A stretch of DNA of 64,000 nt, taken from NCBI GenBank assembly GCA_002633025.1, contig NMRB01000885.1, positions 92,071 through 156,070 of the forward strand, written 5' to 3'. The stretch is from Notospermus geniculatus (taxonomy: Eukaryota; Nemertea; Pilidiophora; Heteronemertea; Lineidae). Shown here piece by piece: positions 58,301 through 64,000 of this stretch. The notes under the pieces were generated by a model that did no database searches, was not told where the DNA came from, and worked only from the letters and a program-made list of their open reading frames with translations. The stretch's first letter is position 1; each line of letters opens with the position of its first letter. A program made the translations under genes and the position numbers.

Positions 58301-61300
58301 TGAATTTAACTCACTCATTTGCCACATCCTCCATGTAACTCTTCTCATGACTGAAGTGTTCAAGGAGCCTCTTCATGTCACCGTGCCACGCAACGTTCCA
58401 AGTTACCTTCAACATGTCGGATGCTGGCTGTGATAGCAGTGGATCAGGGCTGGCTGCTGGTGCTGAACAGTGGCTGCTTGTTTTGTCATAGGTGTCCGTT
58501 TTGAATGGGAACTTGTACCTAAGTGAGAGTTATGTTGCGATGTACATGTATTATGAATAAAATGGTAGTGAATGGTAAATTGATCCAATGGCATCTATTG
58601 TTAGATGGACAGATTAGGCTCAGACCAATTTTTGTGCTGTAAATTCAGAACTGAAGGAGCTAAGCGTAAGAAATAGACCAGAAACATACCTTGTTGTGAT
58701 GAAGGCTGGTATACGGAATCCAATGAACCGAAAATTACCCTCATTCCTGAAATATGGCAGAGTATCATCATAACAAATTTTCAGTACTGTCTGGTGTCTT
58801 TGACCATTTAGTATAACAATTGAATACTAAGTAGGTATCATATGGCCTCCAATTCTGAAGGCTTCGACCGTTGAGGTTTACTCCAGGGCTCCACCTTCCT
58901 ACTGGTACTTTACCTTGTATCAGGGCTTGTAACCTCATCAAAGAGCAGGAGGGCAAGAGAACAGGAAGCAGCCCCTCGTACCATCTCATTACCCACAAAT
59001 AACAGACAACCTGAAGGGAGGAAAGAGCACAATGGGTTTTCTCACATTATAGAAGGTTTATATTTCAAAAAGTGCTATTTTCTGCCAAAGGTGTCAGCCC
59101 AGAATACTACACTGTTTAGGACACAACTCTTTTGAATAAATTCCCTGCAAAAGTTGGTCCAATGAAGAGAACCCAACTTACATCGAACAATAAGCAGGTA
59201 CATGTCAGGTTCATGAGCAAGGCGATGACGAAGACTCCTATCATAGTAAAGGATGTACTGTAGCATGACGAGACACGCTGGGACGGTAGCCAAAACGTGT
59301 TCCTGTTGATCTGTGTCACGTGCGGGCTTAGTTATCCCTTCTTTCAGGACCTCCACAACCTTCTCAAAGCCACCTTTTCGTAAGAACGCTTTATGGAGAG
59401 TTGAATCTGGAAAATGGGGATGGTAAGAGAGTTTTGCATGGACATCTTCTATAATACGATACCTCAGGTGTCAGAGGATCAGTTTTTTTCATTACTGCAG
59501 AACACATATGGTACCTTAGCAACAGATGCCCTAGGTCTAGAAATGATTAACATTTACCTTGTAGCATGATGGCTAGCTGATCCGCAGCCGACTTCTTCAC
59601 TTTTGGCTCCACATTTGTCGAATGAAAGATTTCAAATACTTTCAACATCTCCTCTGACTGAAATGTGAGGAAAACTCATTGGTGTTTATCACAGAGTCCT
59701 GTAGCTTTTGGTAGACTACATGTACAAATGTAATTTGTTCTGATTAGCATATGTTGGAACATGTAGAAAGCATGCTCTTGAAAGAATGTAGACTTACTGA
59801 AAAGACAGTCAGAGGGCTGCCAGTTGGCTCTAGGGTCAGTGGGGATTCCAAGGCAAGTATATCAGACAACTTTGTCACATCAAGATCGCTGAATGTTGGC
59901 CGCTTCTTGTGGGCATCTTCATCCCGGCTGAGGTACCAGGCAAGCCGGGACAGGGCATCTGAGCGCACTCTGGAAGAGGGAGGAGCAAGAATGAAGGACG
60001 GGGCTCTAGCAGTGAGCTAAATCTGCTGAAGTTTGCTGGGCTAAGAAAATGAAGTCTCTGCTAATACTAGATATGGTTTGGCGGAATAGTTATGGTCAAA
60101 TCTGCTGAAAAACTGACCGGCTTGAAGTTGAAAACATCACGCGAAGATTTCCCCTCAGTCTTTCCAGTCTTGGTGGAACAGCAGATTCAATTGTTGGCTC
60201 TGGCTCAAGCATCCCGATGATACACTGACCAAAGGTACTCTGGACATCTGCAAATCCCTGCAAACAGACAAATGCCAAGATGTCATCAAATTGTCCGCAG
60301 ATATTCGCCACAAACAACTTTGGTGTGTGTGTCCGTTTTTGTACTTAGTTGGAGATCCAGATTCTCCAGACACTACCAGTTTGGCCCCTGTAATGAACAT
60401 CTACAAGGTCTTGACTTTACATTCATAGCATTCCTTACTCAAGACACGGGCAAGTGGGCCATTCTTCATAACATCTAGATTGACCTAGAGTTACTTACCT
60501 GCAATACTGGTAGAATACAAGTAAGAGATTCGAGCAACTTGGACCAAAGATTCTCAGGAAGCAGAAGCTGGCTCTGCAGGAGATGAAGCATGATCGCTTG
60601 GGAGGAACTTCCCACCTAGAACATTAAAAACACCTTTCTAAACTGACTGCAATAGACTGAAACTTGTGATTTCAATGCCATATACATGTACTCAACTGAC
60701 ACTTCACAGGTACGTAGGTCTCTGAAAGTAAATCATTAACCCACCTTTGAATTGTTATCTGTCATACCAAAGCAACAGATTTCGTACAAAACATGTCTGT
60801 CGATAACAAAGATGGCCCGACGCGAGGCAGTAGAGTTTGGATCGCTGGCTGTCTCGATGTCTAGAGCTTTCTGAAAGAAAAAGCAAGACATTCTATGGTT
60901 TTGCACCCTAGCAATGTTACACCAGCTGTGTGCAGAGTAAAAACTCTCGACTTGTATTTGAATATCCAGACATAACTGACATGAACTTTTCTTGAAAATT
61001 GTTCATGAAACTTGCCTGCCTTCAATGAATATTCCTCATTACCGTACCTTGATGATTGAGAGCACCATCTTGTATGCCTGTAGTTTTATCTCAAGAACTG
61101 GGAATGCTAGCAATTTAAGCAGTAGACTCCGAGCTCTCTCTAAACATTCTTCCTCTTGTTTTGGCCAGCTACAGCTGTAAGAAAGCACACTTAGTCAGAC
61201 AATCAGTTTGGTCAAAAAATCTCAACTAGCCATCACACATAAGACTGCCTTTTCTTCAAATCACCTTTGTTTTTTTGCCGTCATATGCCCTCAAAGCAAT

Positions 61301-63592
61301 GAAAATCGATATTTTCATGAAGCCAAACTACATGGATGCACTTTGTTTGGGACTGAAAGTGCACTTACACATCTGAGATGAGTTTGACACACTGATCCAC
61401 TAATTCCATGGACTGATGGTAGGAGACACTGGCAAGGGATCCCTCCGCAAGAACCAAGCATCGCATGGCTGTAATCTCATTCTGGAAGTACATGAACATG
61501 TACAATAAATCTTTGCACTAACGAGCAAATCTGTGTAAGAGAGCAGGATATACCAGTATGCAGCTATTTCTGATGTGACAATCCATAATCTAGGAGCAGT
61601 AACGGCAAAGGAGGACATGAATGAGAGAAGAACCTACATAGCTCTGTGATTCTGAGAGAAACTTGCAAGAGGTTTTCATTGACTGGCACACATCGCAGGC
61701 TTTTTGATACACCGCATAATCATCGCGGCTTGTCGCCTCTAAATATGGTGCGAGTGCCTGACGAGCCTCTGGATAGCTGGCGGTAATCGTCTCATCCAAC
61801 ATGAGTGTGAAGATTTCTGGGATCAGGTTCTCTGGAAAGATTCTCTTTGCCTACAAGAAGAATTTTAGGGTACATTGTATTTTGAAATGAAGAATCACCA
61901 TCTATCTAGGCCTACATGTAGGCTATCATCATACATGTACAAAGAGTCCTTCAAACATTCAAACAACTGTAGCTGATCTTTTGATAACCTGCCATTGTTA
62001 ACTTACCTTTTGAACAGGGACTGTCTGAAGTAACAGATTCACCAGATAGGTAGAACACCCAATGTATGACAGACGATGGACTATAACATTAGAACCTTGG
62101 ATGTTGCCTGTTATGGCGTGGCGATGGGAATGAAGGGCATCAGCTACTTTCTTCAGACATTCTCCAAGCCTCTCCGACTGAAAGGAGTAGAATGAATAAT
62201 TGAAACTAGGCCATCTTAATTTCAAAAGGTCTTCATTACCTAATTCATCCACATGGCAAGTACCTAGAAGGTTCCTTATGATATTCTAATTATTGTTCTG
62301 TTATCTTTAGAACTTTTTATCATGTTGGGAAATGGTGTCTGGTAAAGAGAACAACATACCATATCTCTAGCTGGAGTGCTGTTGTCATCCCAGATAACAG
62401 GACTTACAGTCAGCTCAAGTAGCTTGTTGACTTCAAACAGCAGTTGTAAACAGTACATGAACACAGCCTCGTTCTCAGTTTTTAGTTTCCGAACGGCCCG
62501 CTCAATCACGCAGATACAGAACTGTGGTAGCGACATTTGTGCAAATTGTAACGCAGGCAAATCTTCCAGTTCATCCATTGGAAATTCCGGCTCCGGGACC
62601 AGGTGGTTTGAATAGGAACTCGAACGGGAGCTTGAGCGTGATGAAGATTCTCGGTCTCGGCCATCACCACGCGATCGGGGGGAATAATTCGCACGAGGCA
62701 CAGATCGAGCGCTTGTATCCAGGTCTTGGCTAGACCAAGCATCTGAAAAATGGGGCAAAATGATCAATCTAATTTATAATCCTTAGCTGAGGAGCAATTT
62801 CTACGCCAATTTAATGCCAACACTCATATTTCCCAGTTAAGTTCAAGGGATTCAGATCTCACAATTACCTGATTTGGGCGTGTAGAGAACAGGGTCTTGA
62901 TAGAAATGTAATCGAGCCAATAAGTGGGAACACAGGTCTCTGAGAGTCTGGGCAGCCTGGGTTGACAGAATCATATGTTGATCATCTGATAAGGACAGCA
63001 AAGAAAGCAGACTCTGGAAAAACAACGCAAGAGTATATTTAGAGGTTTCTGAAACACTTTATGCATTTGTGGCGTGCTTTATGAGCAAGTGGTACAAGAG
63101 TGATACAAAAACTTCATATTCCTTGAGTTTAACATTGAGCAACTTCGATGAACTTTACCTTTACTATGGCAGGTCTTTGAATAAATATTTCAGCAGGGAA
63201 GTCCTTCATTACAACATCACTCAGGAACTCACATGCACTGACAACATGGCTGGCATCTTTACTGGACAGAGAGCTGAAATAAACACAAAACTCATGCAAC
63301 AAGCAGACTGATATTAGGCACCAAAATGCCAAAAATTGTACATGTATTCATTTATAAAAATCTCCCAGTATGCCAAGGCAGAAATACTAGTAAAAATAAT
63401 ATTTTTACCCCTGTATTTTTGAATTCTTAAGCGTCTCATTATATCTCAGCATTCAAGGAGTTCGCCGTGATTGAATGTGTCAGAAAAGTGTCAATACTGT
63501 TTCAGCTCACCTGTCAGTAGATGACAAGACATGTTTGTCAGTAGGTGTTAGCGTCAGCCATGGAAATGATGAAAATTTGAAGGCAGCATCAC
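44682..63592 (-). CDS. RTTN: Rotatin-like armadillo-repeat centriole protein (3' part of gene; 5' end beyond window)
   Basis: Rotatin (Ana3 in flies) is a large ARM/HEAT-repeat protein needed for centriole and ciliary basal-body integrity. About 40 distinct exons read leftward; the gene continues past the right edge. Recognisable points are DFPAEIFIQRPAIVK (63159-63273), HKAFLRKGGFEKVVEVLK (59182-59406), YKCGLSSCIHKLWAW (46221-46347), LAQELRWLHLMANFSFSTEG (45425-45572) and YYAVLALRNLCFHSLNKPKL (45166-45288), a strong match to the end of rotatin as I know it. The last exon, 44682-44816, ends FTNIEAVLATLQE. A block of about 14 exons is present twice in a row, which a normal transcript would not have, so the assembly rather than the gene is probably duplicated. 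Identification rests on recalled family sequence, not a search. Confidence 0.78.
46862..47076. mobile_element. MITE-like element in a rotatin intron
   Basis: The ends are tatagaggtttcccacgtga and, complementing the right side, tatagaggaatcccactgac, so the terminal inverted repeats are imperfect and about 20 bp long. TA flanks are compatible with a mariner-like duplication. About 215 bp, non-coding. Confidence 0.55.
50240..50317 (-). pseudogene. Relic of a partial exon duplication in a rotatin intron
   Basis: The bases match part of the Ser/Pro-rich exon at 49325-49402 (gctgccact...ctctcagctggagtggatg). On the minus strand it reads STPAERRAVPHPPGLSRGPV against STPAERGSAPHPPGSSRGAS in the real exon. 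It has no usable splice sites that I can see, and it is followed by unrelated repeat-like sequence. Confidence 0.7.
52493..52658. mobile_element. PIF/Harbinger-type MITE with long inverted repeats
   Basis: Both ends read aggcctgtttccacta inward, and the inverted repeat continues imperfectly for about 55 bp (gattctgctgcggtttgcag, cgccggagcggttttcac and their complements). It is flanked by TAA on both sides. About 165 bp, non-coding, with a short central spacer. Confidence 0.75.
52690..57434 (-). CDS. RTTN: Rotatin-like exon block, copy A (joined to the 3' exons)
   Basis: Contains counterparts of 14 exons found again at 57436-62177: about 52910-53118, 53525-53731, 53901-53956, 54229-54327, 54501-54726, 54880-54980, 55119-55290, 55438-55578, 55835-55956, 56081-56211, 56383-56508, 56706-56819, 56971-57184 and a truncated 57348-57434. 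Two exons encode identical peptides in both copies (SRLAWYLSRDEDAHKKRPTF; HLHRGIKEAIYGVCNASSHK). The block ends at the isolated n at 57435, in the middle of an exon. Confidence 0.75.
57436..62177 (-). CDS. RTTN: Rotatin-like exon block, copy B (joined to the 5' exons)
   Basis: Exons 62007-62177, 61637-61850, 61369-61481, 61049-61174, 60745-60870, 60500-60615, 60118-60257, 59798-59969, 59558-59657, 59182-59406, 58914-59010, 58690-58746, 58315-58518 and 57674-57882. They are the same exons as copy A with scattered substitutions and small indels, mostly in introns. The left edge at 57436 is the same intronic sequence that opens copy A near 52690, so the two blocks overlap end to end. Confidence 0.75.
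62360..63592 (-). CDS. RTTN: Rotatin-like gene: single-copy 5' exons in the window
   Basis: Exons 63511-63592 (FPWLTLTPTDKHVLSST), 63159-63273 (HVVSACEFLSDVVMKDFPAE), 62869-63013 (STQAAQTLRDLCSHLLARLH) and 62360-62742. The last has an Arg/Ser-rich stretch (RDRESSSRSSSRSSSYSNH) before more ARM-like helices (MYCLQLLFEVNKLLELTV). Phases join. Further 5' exons are outside the window. Confidence 0.75.
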
Positions 63593-63639
63593 CTGAATTA
63601 AAGACAAACAAAATGCATTATCAGGGTGCGTACAGTTTG

Positions 63640-63990
63640 TGGAGCACCAAATTTAAGACCTTTTTAAGACTTTTTAAGACCAAGTTTCGGCAAAATTTAA
63701 GACCTATTTTCTTCTAAACGAAGCCCCCTCAACAGATCCCTGGCAGGGTTTCCGCCAGGGAAGAAAGTAAAGGGGATCGATTTGGCCAAGAAGGGTGATA
63801 CTTGGTTGGGGGGGGGGGTCTGGGGGCCCTCCCCCAGAAAAATTTTGATTTTTAGAAGCACGGAGATGTGATTTCCTGGCATTCCCACCAAATTTTTTTA
63901 CAACTGCCTTGACATGAAATTTAAGACCTTTTTAAGACCTTCCAGCAGAAATTATTGAATTTAAGACTTTTTAAGGCCTTGAAAATGAAA
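63640..63990. repeat. Dispersed-repeat-like sequence with aatttaagacc words
   Basis: The words aatttaagacctttttaagac occur at both sides (about 63650-63705 and 63918-63990) around a GC-rich centre with a nine-G run and ggggccctcccccag. No coding frame is present. It looks like an interspersed repeat reaching the window edge, but no class can be assigned. Confidence 0.45.
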
Positions 63991-64000
63991 TTGCCACATT

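Noticed and set aside
1-64000. CRISPR arrays, operons, integrated viral genes or rRNA
   Set aside because: No spaced direct repeats, prokaryotic gene layout, viral proteins or rRNA sequence were recognised.

Overview
The window is animal nuclear DNA. Genes are split into many short exons with GT-AG introns, and the families are eukaryotic: RABGGTA, TDRD12, cytosolic LysRS, OTUD6B, an Mpv17-like protein and rotatin. The background is full of short palindromic words (TACCGGTA, TACATGTA, AGGCCTAGGCCT) and small inverted-repeat elements. Two long stretches occur twice as near-identical copies that differ by substitutions and indels. Together this suggests a very heterozygous marine invertebrate in a draft assembly; the phylum cannot be fixed from the sequence alone.

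Layout. 1-8896: a second, damaged copy of the RABGGTA 3' end (+) and the TDRD12 3' half (-), breaking off in mid-exon. 8896-10317: C-terminal exons of lysyl-tRNA synthetase (+). 11183-13177: OTUD6B (-). 13763-14520: 3' end of a LINE (-), then a 753-base gap. 15343-18778: RABGGTA (+), complete except for its initiating Met. 20005-38989: a large TDRD12-like Tudor/helicase gene (-), convergent with RABGGTA. 38990-42135: a head-to-head promoter region with a 110-bp tandem array. 42136-43568: an Mpv17-like membrane protein (+). 44682 to beyond 63592: rotatin (-), with one exon block present twice (52690-57434 and 57436-62100).

The duplicated blocks look like both haplotypes laid end to end: four of the seven isolated single 'n' characters sit exactly where the copies part, and the block at 1-8896 runs into the middle of a LysRS exon with no gap. 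The leftmost copy also carries frameshifts and lost splice sites, so a real decayed duplication is not excluded.

The main biological finding is the TDRD12-like gene. TDRD12 acts in the germline piRNA pathway. Here the Tudor, helicase, CCCH finger and second Tudor part is followed on the same strand by a further Tudor domain, armadillo-like repeats and a CS (p23-like) domain. A second is a palindromic element with 57-91 bp arms, a conserved non-palindromic tail and 14-15 bp target duplications, present twice and with one empty site. Several other non-autonomous DNA elements can be defined by terminal inverted repeats, some by comparing filled and empty sites between the two copies.
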